From positions 1 through 41,321 of the forward strand of contig NZ_VMYE01000026.1 in assembly GCF_007655255.1 (NCBI RefSeq): DNA of 41,321 nucleotides. Direction: 5' to 3'. Position 1 is the stretch's first letter. Each line of letters opens with the position of its first letter. Below, piece by piece: positions 24,619 through 33,006 of this stretch. The translations under genes were made by a program, and so were the position numbers. The stretch comes from Extensimonas perlucida. Its GTDB lineage: Bacteria; Pseudomonadota; Gammaproteobacteria; Burkholderiales; Burkholderiaceae_C. Below the pieces are notes generated by a model. It was given only the letters and a program-made list of their open reading frames with translations, was not told where the DNA came from and did not search any database.

Positions 24619-25859
24619 ACACGAACCTCGCCCCCTCGACAGCATCGGCAAACGAGCGCCGATCGCTCTGGATTCCGATCCTGGCCGGCGGACTGATCAT
24701 GGGTTTGGCCCTCGGTGTGCGGCACGTGCAAGGCTTGTTTCTGCTGCCGGTGACGATGGATCGCGGTTGGTCGCGCGAAATGTTCGGTTTCGCGATGGCG
24801 GTGCAGAACCTGACCTGGGGTCTCGCCCAACCCTTCACCGGGATGATTGCCGACCGCTACGGTTCGGCCAAGGTCATCGCGGGCGGGCTCGTGTTCTATG
24901 CGCTGGGGCTTTTCTTCATGGTTCAGGCGCACAGCCACGTGGCCTTTGTTCTGGGCGCTGGCGTGTGCGTCGGCATCGCGCTGTCGGGCACGGCATTCGG
25001 TGCGATCTACGGCGCGCTCAGCCGCCTCGTGCAGGCTGAGCGCCGCAGTTGGGCACTGGGGCTGGCCGGCGCCATCGGTGGCCTCGGGCAGTTCGCCATG
25101 GTCCCGGTTGCGCAGGCCTTGATCGGCGGTTGGGCCTGGACGGGTGCGCTGCTGATTCTGTCAGTGGTCATGGCGTTGCTGCTGCCGCTGGCGTTCCCGA
25201 TGCGCGACGCAAGCATCTCGAACGCGGTGGTCGGCACGGAGCTGTCGATGAAGGCGGCGATCGGTGAAGCCTTCCGCCACCGCGGCTTCTGGCTGCTGAA
25301 CCTGGGCTTCCTGGCCTGTGGCTTCCAACTCGCCTTCATCGCCACGCACCTCCCAGCCTACCTGCTGGACCGGGGCCTGGCCGCCACCGATGCCGTCGCC
25401 GCGCTGGCGATCATTGCGCTGACCAATGTGGCCGGCACCTACCTGCTGGGGCTTTGGGGTGGCACGCTGCGCAGGAAGTACCTGCTTGCAGGCCTGTACC
25501 TGGCGCGCACGGTGGCGATGGCCCTGTTCGTCCTGCTGCCGCTCAGCACATGGGGCGTTTACCTGTTCGCTGCAGTGATGGGGTTCCTCTGGCTCGGGAC
25601 GGTTCCGCTGACCAATGGCCTGGTGTCTCAGATCTTCGGCGTGCGCTACATCACCACATTGTTCGGTTTCGTCTTCTTCGGCCACCAGTTGGGATCATTC
25701 TTCGGTGTCTGGCTTGGTGGCCGCATGTTCGAGGCTACTGGGTCGTACCTGAGCATCTGGCTGCTGGCGATTGCGCTGGGCCTGCTGGCGACGGTTCTGC
25801 ACTGGCCGATCGACGACAGGACCATCGTTCGCGCCGATCCACGGTTGGCGACTTCATGA
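24615..25859 (+). CDS. MFS transporter (OxlT/monocarboxylate-like)
   Basis: A 414-aa transporter with twelve hydrophobic segments and a typical MFS motif A, GMIADRYGSAKV (76-87), between helices 2 and 3. The overall pattern (GVRHVQGLFLLPVTMDRGWSR at the start) is that of the group near OxlT and monocarboxylate transporters, so an organic anion is a reasonable substrate guess. ATG 24615 overlaps the hydrolase stop. Its own stop overlaps a small membrane protein gene. Whether it imports the operon substrate or exports the product is not known. Confidence 0.85.
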   Translation: MNTNLAPSTASANERRSLWIPILAGGLIMGLALGVRHVQGLFLLPVTMDRGWSREMFGFAMAVQNLTWGLAQPFTGMIADRYGSAKVIAGGLVFYALGLFFMVQAHSHVAFVLGAGVCVGIALSGTAFGAIYGALSRLVQAERRSWALGLAGAIGGLGQFAMVPVAQALIGGWAWTGALLILSVVMALLLPLAFPMRDASISNAVVGTELSMKAAIGEAFRHRGFWLLNLGFLACGFQLAFIATHLPAYLLDRGLAATDAVAALAIIALTNVAGTYLLGLWGGTLRRKYLLAGLYLARTVAMALFVLLPLSTWGVYLFAAVMGFLWLGTVPLTNGLVSQIFGVRYITTLFGFVFFGHQLGSFFGVWLGGRMFEATGSYLSIWLLAIALGLLATVLHWPIDDRTIVRADPRLATS

Positions 25860-25993
25860 GGCAAGGCCGCGAATGGTTGAAACGTTGGGCACCGCTGGCT
25901 GTGCTGCTGGCTGCGGGCGTGCTGGTGTTCCGCGCCTGGCTGTCGATGGAACTGCTGTGGGTGTGGTTGGAGCAGTGGTCCTTCTGCGGGTGA
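25856..25993 (+). CDS. Small single-span membrane protein, hypothetical
   Basis: A 45-aa protein: a basic N-terminus (MRQGREWLKRW), one hydrophobic helix (about 12-27), then a Trp-rich amphipathic end (ELLWVWLEQWSFC). Its ATG forms an ATGA overlap with the MFS stop, the same coupling used throughout the operon, which is the main support for its reality. I do not recognise a family. It could be a subunit or stabiliser of the transporter. Confidence 0.5.
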   Translation: MRQGREWLKRWAPLAVLLAAGVLVFRAWLSMELLWVWLEQWSFCG

Positions 25994-26055
25994 GCGGGAC
26001 CTGACGAGAACTTCGCACGACCATGAGCGCTGATCGTGTCGCTGACTGGCCAAGG

Positions 26056-26625
26056 TCAAGTGGCTGGCTGTTGCCTCAACCACGCGACGACATCGTCGGC
26101 ATTCCGGTCCGGCGGGAACACAGGATAGAACACATGCTCGATCACGCCATCGCGCGCAATCAGGGTCAGTCGCTTGAGCAGCGCCAGGCCTTGCACCTCG
26201 AAGACCGGCAGACCGAGCGCGGTTGCGAATGAAAGGCGATGGTCGGACAGCAACGGGAAAGGCAGGTGCAGGCGCGCCACCGCCTCACATTGGTACGCGG
26301 TGTCCTGCGTGGACACGCCGAACAACTGGGCGGCGCCCAAGGACTTCAGTTCGGCGAAATGATCCCTGAAGGCACAGGATTGCGGGGTGCAGCCCCGTGC
26401 TCCTGGAATCTCGTCCCAGCCTGGAGGCAGTGCGACATCTGGCCGGCCCGTCATCGGGAAGAGATAAAGCACCGTGCGTCCGCGCAGGCGCGAAGGATCG
26501 ACACGGCCACCATCCGTCGATGCCAGTTCAAGCGTGGGCAGGCGCATGCCCGTCAGGTGGCGGGCGCCGCCATCATCCTCCGGCTGCGGAAGGCGCGACC
26601 AATCGACCTGCTGCAGGTTGTTCAT
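26056..26625 (-). CDS. Peroxiredoxin (BCP/PrxQ-like, AhpC-TSA family)
   Basis: A 189-aa thioredoxin-fold peroxidase. The active-site stretch GARGCTPQSCAFRDHF (75-90) contains Cys79 and Cys84 in the spacing of BCP/PrxQ enzymes, where the first is peroxidatic and the second resolving. The C-terminal IARDGVIEHVFYPV strand also fits the family. It reduces hydrogen peroxide and organic peroxides using thioredoxin. It is the last gene of a LysR-GNAT-Prx operon, 4 bp after the GNAT gene. Confidence 0.87.
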   Translation of the reverse strand: MNNLQQVDWSRLPQPEDDGGARHLTGMRLPTLELASTDGGRVDPSRLRGRTVLYLFPMTGRPDVALPPGWDEIPGARGCTPQSCAFRDHFAELKSLGAAQLFGVSTQDTAYQCEAVARLHLPFPLLSDHRLSFATALGLPVFEVQGLALLKRLTLIARDGVIEHVFYPVFPPDRNADDVVAWLRQQPAT

Positions 26626-26629
26626 GGCT

Positions 26630-27133
26630 TTACCACCGCTCGCTACCGGCCAGCCAAAGCACGTAGCTCTTCCAGCCGGCGGGTTCGGCGAAGCGCGCGT
26701 AGGCCCGGATGGCGTCGGGGTTGTCCTCGGGGACCAGCCAGCGCAGATGGATCCAGGCGCGTGATCGACCGATATCGGCGATGGCCGCGATGAGCCGCTG
26801 AGCGAGTCGTTTCCCGCGCGCGGCGGGCAGGACGTACAGGTCGTCGAGCTGACCCGACCGCCCTCCGGAGATCGCCTCGGGCAGATCGAAGAACACTGCG
26901 AAGGCGACGAGCTCGTCGCCGAGAAAGCCACCCAGCACTTCCACGATCGGATCGGCGATCAAGGCATTGGCACGGGCCAGTGCATTCGCCCCGGCGCCTT
27001 GCTCGTGGCGCATTTCGTCGCCATAGGCGGCCAGCAGGGAGGCAAGTGCAACGGCGTCATGGGCAACGAGCCGTCGAAGCGTCACATCGTCATCCGGCGG
27101 TGCTTTCTGGTCTTTTGGATATGCGTTACTCAT
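26630..27133 (-). CDS. GNAT family N-acetyltransferase
   Basis: A 167-aa acetyltransferase of the GNAT fold. The acetyl-CoA pyrophosphate-binding segment is VLPAARGKRLAQRLI (101-115), preceded by the LDDLYV strand; LRWLVPEDNPDAIRAYARFAEPAGW is the usual C-terminal part. The family acetylates amino groups of small molecules or proteins; no substrate can be read. It lies 6 bp after the LysR gene and 4 bp before the peroxiredoxin gene. Confidence 0.87.
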   Translation of the reverse strand: MSNAYPKDQKAPPDDDVTLRRLVAHDAVALASLLAAYGDEMRHEQGAGANALARANALIADPIVEVLGGFLGDELVAFAVFFDLPEAISGGRSGQLDDLYVLPAARGKRLAQRLIAAIADIGRSRAWIHLRWLVPEDNPDAIRAYARFAEPAGWKSYVLWLAGSERW

Positions 27134-27139
27134 ACGTGT

Positions 27140-28054
27140 CTATGCTGTCCGCGCTTCTGGGTTCCGAGTTCCGCTTTCCGACTGACATTGCTCGCGCAGC
27201 CAGCCGCGCAGGTTATCCAGCCGTCGATCTTCGGATAGCGCCTCGGGATAGACGAGCCAGAAGCCGACGCCCGCGCTCACAGGGTGGTCGAAGACCGAGG
27301 CCAGGCGTCCGAGCCGGACGGCACTCTCGGCCAGTTCGCAGACGGCGATCGACACGCCGGCCCCATCGGCGGCCGCCTGCATCGTCAGGCCGCCCGAGTC
27401 CACGCGGGTTACGACAGCCGGCTCGAACGGTCCACCGGGCAGGCTGTCCATCCAGCGCCGCCAGCTGAGGCAATGCCGCGACACGAACAGGTTGGCGCGC
27501 GCGACCTGCTTGAGGCGTTCCCGGCGCGAGCCGGTGGCAAAGCCCGGGCGCGCGTACAGATCGATGGTGGCCTCGAACAACAGGTCGGCCTGCAGGCCGG
27601 CCCACTGGCCGTCGCCATACCAGATGCCGGCATCGGCCACGCCGGCGGCCAGATCCACGTCGTCCTGCGTGGTGGAGATGTCCAGCGAGAAGCCGCGCCG
27701 CTCGAACGGATACAGGCTCAGGCGGGGCGACAGCCAGTTGGTCGCGAAGGTCGGCAGCATGTTCACGCGCAGGGGCCCGTCGCGCCGCTCCTCGCGCAAG
27801 CTGCTCACGCCCTCGGCGATCAGGGCGAAACCCTCGTTGAGGCTAGGTGCCAGCCGGCGGCCGGCGCTGGTCAATTCCAGCCGCGTACCGATGCGGCGCA
27901 GCAGTTCGACGCCGAGCATGTCCTCCAGCGTGCGCAACTGGTGGCTGACCGCCGAGGGGGTGACCGCCAGTTCCAGGGCCGCGTCCTTGATCGAGAGATG
28001 GCGCGCCGCAGCCTCGAAGGCGCGCAAGGCATTCAACGGGACAGGGATGCGCAT
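27140..28054 (-). CDS. LysR-family regulator, GcvA-like
   Basis: A 304-aa LysR regulator. The N-terminal winged HTH (about 1-62) has the GcvA-group pattern LNALRAFEAAARHLSIKDAALEL followed by TPSAVSHQLRTLE. The C-terminal ligand-binding domain includes PTFATNWLSPRL. A good AGGAGG lies before ATG 28054. It is divergent from the aminotransferase gene, with a 181-bp region between them that holds a 21-bp-phased pair of T-N11-A boxes. That position fits autoregulation. The same boxes occur at two other divergent regions, so it may control several cargo operons (inference). Its effector could be an amino acid, given the exporters and aminotransferase nearby. Confidence 0.9.
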   Translation of the reverse strand: MRIPVPLNALRAFEAAARHLSIKDAALELAVTPSAVSHQLRTLEDMLGVELLRRIGTRLELTSAGRRLAPSLNEGFALIAEGVSSLREERRDGPLRVNMLPTFATNWLSPRLSLYPFERRGFSLDISTTQDDVDLAAGVADAGIWYGDGQWAGLQADLLFEATIDLYARPGFATGSRRERLKQVARANLFVSRHCLSWRRWMDSLPGGPFEPAVVTRVDSGGLTMQAAADGAGVSIAVCELAESAVRLGRLASVFDHPVSAGVGFWLVYPEALSEDRRLDNLRGWLREQCQSESGTRNPEARTA

Positions 28055-28137
28055 GGGGGATTCACCCTCCTGGAAGTCATTGGTCGTTCATGGACTCATT
28101 AAACCGGAAATCGTCGTCTCCACGCTCGCCGACACGA

Positions 28138-28171
28138 GGACCAAAACTCAGCATCGTCTGAGATTTGCTCA
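28138..28171. promoter_or_regulatory. Paired LysR-type boxes between the LysR and aminotransferase genes
   Basis: A perfect TGAG-N5-CTCA box (TGAGATTTGCTCA, 28159-28171) has a half-conserved partner (GGACCAAAACTCA, 28138-28150) starting 21 bp upstream. This matches the recognition and activation sites of LysR operators. It lies 84 bp from the LysR start and 65 bp from the aminotransferase start. A TTTAAT element at about 28095-28100 could be a LysR -10 box. Confidence 0.6.
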
Positions 28172-28235
28172 CTCGTGCCGACGGCGAACCGGCCGCACAC
28201 TTACGCCATCGACAACCTGTACAGCGGTGCGCACC

Positions 28236-29213
28236 ATGCTCAATTCCCTTGACGATCGCGATGGCCTGATCTGGCTCGATGGCGAGCTGCTGCCCTGGCG
28301 CGAGGCGCGCCTGCACGTGCTCACGCATGCGCTGCATATGGGCGGGGCCGTCTTCGAGGGCATGCGCGCCTATGGCGGTCATGTCTTCCTCAATGCGCCT
28401 CACCTGGAACGCTTCCAGCAGTCCGCCGCGCTGCTGGACTACCACCTGCCGTGGTCGCAAGGCGAACTGACACAGGCCATCGAGGCGGTGCTGTGGGCCA
28501 ACCAGCTCGACGACGCCTACATCCGCCCGGTGGCCTGGCGCGGCGCGGAGAGTGTTTCCATCGCTTCGCCGCGCGCCCGCATCCACGTGGCGATCGCGGC
28601 CTGGGACTGGCCCACGGCGGCGTCCCAGGGCCGCGCCGAGGAAGGCATCCGGCTGCAGCTGGCGAGTTGGCGGCGTCCCCGTCCTGACACCGCACCCACC
28701 GCGGCCAAGTGCTCGGGGCTGTACATGATCGGTACCCTTGCGCGCCATGCCGCCGCAGCGGCGGGCTGCGACGACGCACTGCTGCTCGACAGCGAAGGCC
28801 GGGTCGCCGAGACCACGGCAACCAACCTGTTGATGGTCCATGACGGGGTGCTGGTGACCCCATTGCCGACCTGCTTCCTCGACGGCATCACCAAGCGGCA
28901 CGTGATGGGACTGGCGCGCCAGCGCGGGCTGCGGGTCGAGGAGCGGACCGTGACGCTGGACGAACTGCGCGCCGCCTCCGAGGTATTCACCGCCGGCACC
29001 TCGGTCGAACTGCAGCCGGTGGTGGCGCTGGTCGAGGATGCGGCGACCACCGAATGGCCCGTGGGGCCGGTGACGCGACAACTGATCCGGGACTTTCGCG
29101 CGTCCGTGACCGAGGCGAGCCAGGTCGGCCGGACGCTGCGGGAACGGGAGACCGGCTTGTTGGAACGGCGCCCGTGGCCCGCTCGCGTCGCCTCCGCCTT
29201 GCAGGCGCCGTAG
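28236..29213 (+). CDS. Class IV aminotransferase (branched-chain/IlvE-like)
   Basis: A 325-aa fold-type IV PLP aminotransferase, normal length. The family opening IWLDGELLPWREARLHVLTHALHMGGAVFEGMRAY appears in short motifs between 12 and 46. Lys158 in AAKCSGLY is the likely PLP lysine, Glu192 in RVAETTATNL is conserved, and FLDGITK is the usual later motif. IlvE-type enzymes interconvert branched-chain amino acids and keto acids; D-amino-acid transaminases are the close alternative. It is preceded by the LysR box pair and is divergent from the GcvA-like LysR, and lies next to a PLP-supply island. ATG 28236 lacks a strong ribosome-binding site. Confidence 0.88.
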   Translation: MLNSLDDRDGLIWLDGELLPWREARLHVLTHALHMGGAVFEGMRAYGGHVFLNAPHLERFQQSAALLDYHLPWSQGELTQAIEAVLWANQLDDAYIRPVAWRGAESVSIASPRARIHVAIAAWDWPTAASQGRAEEGIRLQLASWRRPRPDTAPTAAKCSGLYMIGTLARHAAAAAGCDDALLLDSEGRVAETTATNLLMVHDGVLVTPLPTCFLDGITKRHVMGLARQRGLRVEERTVTLDELRAASEVFTAGTSVELQPVVALVEDAATTEWPVGPVTRQLIRDFRASVTEASQVGRTLRERETGLLERRPWPARVASALQAP

Positions 29214-29278
29214 CGCGCCATGGACCGGTACGCAGACGGACCCGCGAGAGGACAGGCACGATGCCATGCAGACTGGCT

Positions 29279-30580
29279 TCATACACGCCCCAGACAGTCG
29301 CGCAGTTGCGCGGCAAAGCGCGCCGCCTCCCCGGGTTCGAGCGTCGAGACCGTGACTCGCAGCGCGGGGGCCGCGGGCGCGATCGCGAAGGCATCGCCGG
29401 TTCGCACGGCCCAGCCGCAGCGTGCGAGGCTTTGCGCGGTGCGGTGAACGTCACGGTCTTCCGGCAACGGAATCCACACATTGAACCCGTCGCAGGGCTG
29501 CCAGGCGGCGATGCCCACGGCGCCGAGTGCATCGATCAGGGCCTTGCGACGCATGGCGTAGGCGGTCTTGGCCGCATGCAGGCGCGCCGTGGCCGCGTCG
29601 GATCCGAGCAGGCCGCGCACGGCCGCCTGCAGCAGGTGGCTGACCCAGGTCGTGCCGGGAGCCAGTCGCATGCCGAGCCTTGCGGCGGTCCCCGCATCGG
29701 TAGCGATGAAGGCCAGCCGCAGGTCCGGGCCGAAGCCCTTGGACACGGAGCGCACCAGCGCCCGCCGCGTGGTGGCCGCGGGCGCGATAGAGAAGTACGG
29801 CGTCTCGGCCAGCAAGGCGAAGTGGTCGTCCTCGATCACCAGCACGTGCGGATGGCGGGCGAGCACGCGGCGCAGTTCGCGGGCGCGCTGCTCGCTCAGG
29901 CCGCAGCCGGTGGGGTTTTGCGCCCTTGGTGTGCACAGCACCGCCTGGGCGCCATTGGCCAGCGCCGCTTCCAGCGCCTGCGGGCGCATGCCGTGCGCAT
30001 CCATGGCCACGGGCACCGCTGCCAGGCCCGTGCTGTGCAGGATGTTGAGGCTGCCGAGGAAGCACGGGTCCTCCACCGCCACCTTGTCGCCGGCGACGAG
30101 GTAGGCAGCCAACAGACGCTCGATCGCATCGACCGCACCATGCGCCAGCACCAGACCGTCACCCTCCCGGAGATCCGCTCCGAACCACTGCCGCGCCAGC
30201 CGTTCGAGTGCTGGGTCGAGTACAGGCTGGCCATACAGCGCGGGCCGGTAGCCGCTGGCTGCCAGCGCCTGCAATGGATCGGGCAGCCAGGCCGGGTCCG
30301 GATTGCCGCTGGCCAGATCCGCCAGCGCCGAGCCGGGCTGCAGGCCCTCCTGCTCACCGAGACGCGCCGCTGGCCGGATCACCGTTCCGTTGCGCCCCAG
30401 CGTCTCGGCAATGCCTGCGGCCACCAGCTTCCGGTACGCGGCGGCGACCGTGTTGCGGTTGACGCCCAGTTGATCGGCCATCTCGCGCACGGACGGCAGT
30501 GTCTGGCCCGCGGCAAGCTGGCCCGCATGTGCCTCGCGGCGAATGCGCTCAAAGATGTCCGACGCGGTCTTTTCTGCCAT
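29279..30580 (-). CDS. ptsJ: MocR-type (GntR HTH plus aminotransferase) regulator, PtsJ-like
   Basis: A 433-aa MocR regulator. It has a GntR winged HTH (1-70, with LPSVREMADQLGVNRNTVAAAYRKL) joined to a fold-type I aminotransferase domain with NPTG (222-225), DDH (251-253) and the PLP lysine Lys281 in SVSKGFG. PtsJ of enterics is a MocR protein that senses PLP and represses pdxK. Here it is divergent from yggS, an amidotransferase gene and pdxK, which supports that role. The 70-bp region between them has two 18-bp direct repeats. No fusion or break is seen. It could also regulate other targets, since MocR proteins commonly control PLP genes. Confidence 0.85.
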   Translation of the reverse strand: MAEKTASDIFERIRREAHAGQLAAGQTLPSVREMADQLGVNRNTVAAAYRKLVAAGIAETLGRNGTVIRPAARLGEQEGLQPGSALADLASGNPDPAWLPDPLQALAASGYRPALYGQPVLDPALERLARQWFGADLREGDGLVLAHGAVDAIERLLAAYLVAGDKVAVEDPCFLGSLNILHSTGLAAVPVAMDAHGMRPQALEAALANGAQAVLCTPRAQNPTGCGLSEQRARELRRVLARHPHVLVIEDDHFALLAETPYFSIAPAATTRRALVRSVSKGFGPDLRLAFIATDAGTAARLGMRLAPGTTWVSHLLQAAVRGLLGSDAATARLHAAKTAYAMRRKALIDALGAVGIAAWQPCDGFNVWIPLPEDRDVHRTAQSLARCGWAVRTGDAFAIAPAAPALRVTVSTLEPGEAARFAAQLRDCLGRV

Positions 30581-30585
30581 TCCCG

Positions 30586-30625
30586 TTTGTCCCGTGACAA
30601 TGTATATTTTGTCCTATGACAATGT
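30586..30625. promoter_or_regulatory. MocR-type operator: two 18-bp direct repeats 22 bp apart
   Basis: TTTGTCCCGTGACAATGT (30586) and TTTGTCCTATGACAATGT (30608) differ at 2 of 18 bases. Each contains a TTGTC/GACAA palindrome, and together they fill the MocR-yggS intergenic region. The 22-bp period (about two helical turns) is typical of MocR operators. A TATACA on the minus strand between the repeats could be the -10 box of the regulator gene. Confidence 0.7.
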
Positions 30626-30650
30626 TAGCAGCACGGAGAACCCCTTGTCC

Positions 30651-31454
30651 ATGAACGCGCAGACGCATCCCTGGCCCACCGCACACAGCGTCGAGGACTT
30701 TCGGCGCAATCTGGCGGCGGTGCATCGGCGCATCGCCGATGCCTGCTCCCGCGCGGGACGCGATCCGTCCGATGTGCGCCTGCTGCCGGTCAGCAAGACC
30801 GTGCCGGAGGAGCGCATCCGTCTGGCTTACGCCGCCGGCTGCCGCGACCTGGGTGAGAACAAGGTGCAGGAGGCGCAGCGCAAGGCCGAAGCGATGGTGG
30901 ATCTCGCCGACCTGCGCTGGTCGGTCATCGGCCACCTGCAGACCAACAAGGCCAAGGTCGTGGCACGCTTCGCCAGCGAGTTCCAGGCCCTGGACAGCCT
31001 GCGTGTGGCGGAGGCGCTGGACCGTCGCCTGCAAGCCGAAGGGCGCGCACTGGATGTGTTCGTGCAGGTCAACACCTCGGGCGAGGCCAGCAAGTTCGGC
31101 TTGCCGCCTTCCGAGGTGGCCGGCTTCGTCCGGGCGCTGCCGGGCTTCTCCACCCTGCGCGTGCGAGGCCTGATGACACTGGCGCTGCTGTCGGCCGATC
31201 CGGCGCGGGTCCGTCCCTGCTTCGTGCTGTTGCGCGAACTGCGTGATCGGCTGCGCCAGGAGGCGCCGGCGGGCATCGGCATGGACGAACTGTCGATGGG
31301 GATGTCCGGCGACTTCGAGCTGGCCATTGAGGAAGGCGCCACCGTCGTGCGCGTCGGCCAGGCCATCTTTGGCGCTCGCGCGACGCCGGACAGCCATTAC
31401 TGGCCCGACGACGACCGGGCTGCGACATCGACCGCATCGGAGCAGACCGCATGA
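30651..31454 (+). CDS. yggS: YggS family PLP homeostasis protein
   Basis: A 267-aa member of the YggS/PROSC family, a PLP-binding carrier that maintains the free PLP pool. Lys49 in LLPVSKTVPEE is the PLP lysine; GENKVQEA, WSVIGHLQTNKAK, VQVNTSGEASKFG and MGMSGDFELAI are the family motifs. It is somewhat longer than usual because of N- and C-terminal tails. The ribosome-binding site GGAGAA is well placed for a TTG at 30645, two codons upstream; ATG 30651 is the conventional choice. It is the first gene of the PLP operon and overlaps the amidotransferase gene by 4 bp. Confidence 0.93.
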   Translation: MNAQTHPWPTAHSVEDFRRNLAAVHRRIADACSRAGRDPSDVRLLPVSKTVPEERIRLAYAAGCRDLGENKVQEAQRKAEAMVDLADLRWSVIGHLQTNKAKVVARFASEFQALDSLRVAEALDRRLQAEGRALDVFVQVNTSGEASKFGLPPSEVAGFVRALPGFSTLRVRGLMTLALLSADPARVRPCFVLLRELRDRLRQEAPAGIGMDELSMGMSGDFELAIEEGATVVRVGQAIFGARATPDSHYWPDDDRAATSTASEQTA

Positions 31455-32167
31455 AGACCGCCCTGGCCCTGCGCCACATCCATTTCGAAGACCTCGGCAC
31501 GCTCGAACCGCTGCTGCGCGAGCGTGGATTCGACGTGCGCTACCTCGACCCCGCGACGGACGACCTGGCCGGTGAGGAGGCCGCGGCAAGCGATCTTCTC
31601 ATTGCACTGGGTGGGCCGATCGGCGCCTTCGACGAGCGGGCCTATCCCTTTCTTGCCGACGAACTGCGTCTGCTCGAACGGCGCTTGGCCAGCGGCCGGC
31701 CGCTGCTCGGCATTTGTTTGGGCGCGCAATTGATCGCGCGCCTGCTCGGCGCCGCCGTCGCCCCCATGGGCTTCAAGGAGATCGGCTTCGGCGCGCTGAC
31801 GCTGACGGATGCGGGCCGCCGCTCGGTGCTGGCACCGCTGGCCGGCGTGCCGGTGCTGCATTGGCACGGCGACCGCTTCGAGCTGCCTGAGGGCAGTGAA
31901 CTGCTGGCGAGCACCGAAAGCTGCGTGCAGCAGGCCTACGCGGTCGGCAACCGGGTGCTGGGTCTGCAGTTCCACCTGGAAGCCGATGCCAGCCGAATCG
32001 AACGCTGGCTGGTCGGCCATTGCTGCGAGCTGGGCCAGGCCGGCGTCGATCCGCGCACGCTGCGCGCGGATGCCGAGCGGCATGGGGCAACGCTGAAGGC
32101 TGCGGCCCACCGCACGATCGGCGCGTGGCTGGACCGGCAGCAGGACACGGGGGGGCGTCCTGAATGA
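31451..32167 (+). CDS. Class I glutamine amidotransferase-like protein
   Basis: A 238-aa GATase-1 protein of the GMP-synthase-like group. The triad is visible: Cys89 in LGICLGAQ, and His175 and Glu177 in LQFHLEAD. HWHGDRF (137-143) is the usual oxyanion-side loop. No partner synthase domain is attached. These proteins hydrolyse glutamine or glutamyl amides, and free-standing ones process gamma-glutamyl compounds. It is not a PdxT glutaminase, since pdxS is absent. It overlaps yggS and pdxK by 4 bp each, so its function is probably tied to amine or B6 metabolism. Confidence 0.87.
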   Translation: MKTALALRHIHFEDLGTLEPLLRERGFDVRYLDPATDDLAGEEAAASDLLIALGGPIGAFDERAYPFLADELRLLERRLASGRPLLGICLGAQLIARLLGAAVAPMGFKEIGFGALTLTDAGRRSVLAPLAGVPVLHWHGDRFELPEGSELLASTESCVQQAYAVGNRVLGLQFHLEADASRIERWLVGHCCELGQAGVDPRTLRADAERHGATLKAAAHRTIGAWLDRQQDTGGRPE

Positions 32168-33006
32168 CGGTGACCCAACCTGTGCCCATCGATGTCATCA
32201 GCATCCAGTCCCAGGTGGTCTACGGGCGGGTCGGCAACAACGCGGCGATTCCCGCGTTGGAAGCCTGCGGGCTGCTTACGACCGCGGTGCCGACCGCGCT
32301 GCTCAGCAACACCCCGCACTATCCCTCGGTCCATGGCGGTGCGGTGCCCGACGCGTGGTTCGCTGGCTGGTTGGATGACCTGGAGGCGCGCGGCATCCCC
32401 GCGTGCGCTCGCGTTGTGCAGGTCGGCTTCCTCGGCGCGCCGTCGCAGGCACGGATCCTCGCATCCTGGTGGTCGACGATGCGCGAGCGCCACCCGCAAC
32501 TGCGCCTGCACCTGGATCCGGTCATTGGCGACTACGACCAAGGCGTGTATGCGGCGGCTGGCATGGCCGAGGCCTGGCGCACGCTGCTGATTCCAGAAGC
32601 CCACGGCCTCGTCCCCAATCGGTTCGAGCTGGAACAGGTCACCGGCAGAACGCTGCAGGGTCTGGCGGATTGCCGCGAGGCTGCCCGTGCGCTGTTGCGC
32701 GGCCCCACCCAATGGGTGGTGGTGACCAGTGTCCAGGATGATCCTGAAAGCGCCGTCGTCCAGACGCTGCTGGAGACGCGAGAGGGGGTATCGCGCCTCT
32801 TCGAGCATCCCCGCGTGCCCTGCGTGGTGAAAGGGGCCGGCGACTACTTCGCCGCGCGCCTGACCGGCCATTGCCTGCTTGGCATAGAGATGCCTCAGGC
32901 CGTCGAGCGCGCCTGCGGCGAAACCGCCGAGCAACTGACCCGCACCCGGCGCCTGGGCTGGGAGGAAATGGCCATCCACGCTATGGCCGGGAGCGTCCGG
33001 CCATGA
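32164..33006 (+). CDS. pdxK: Pyridoxal kinase (PdxK-like)
   Basis: A 280-aa ribokinase-fold kinase that phosphorylates pyridoxal, pyridoxine and pyridoxamine. It matches the enteric PdxK pattern closely: IQSQVVYGRVGNNAA (14-28), AVPTALLSNTPHY (41-53), DPVIGDYDQG (118-127) and WVVVTS (184-189). The anion-hole motif reads GAGDYF (224-229) instead of the usual GTGDLF, but the catalytic Asp227 remains. It overlaps the amidotransferase gene upstream and an unknown 91-aa gene downstream (ATGA). Divergent ptsJ is the expected regulator. PdxY is the closest alternative name. Confidence 0.9.
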   Translation: MTVTQPVPIDVISIQSQVVYGRVGNNAAIPALEACGLLTTAVPTALLSNTPHYPSVHGGAVPDAWFAGWLDDLEARGIPACARVVQVGFLGAPSQARILASWWSTMRERHPQLRLHLDPVIGDYDQGVYAAAGMAEAWRTLLIPEAHGLVPNRFELEQVTGRTLQGLADCREAARALLRGPTQWVVVTSVQDDPESAVVQTLLETREGVSRLFEHPRVPCVVKGAGDYFAARLTGHCLLGIEMPQAVERACGETAEQLTRTRRLGWEEMAIHAMAGSVRP

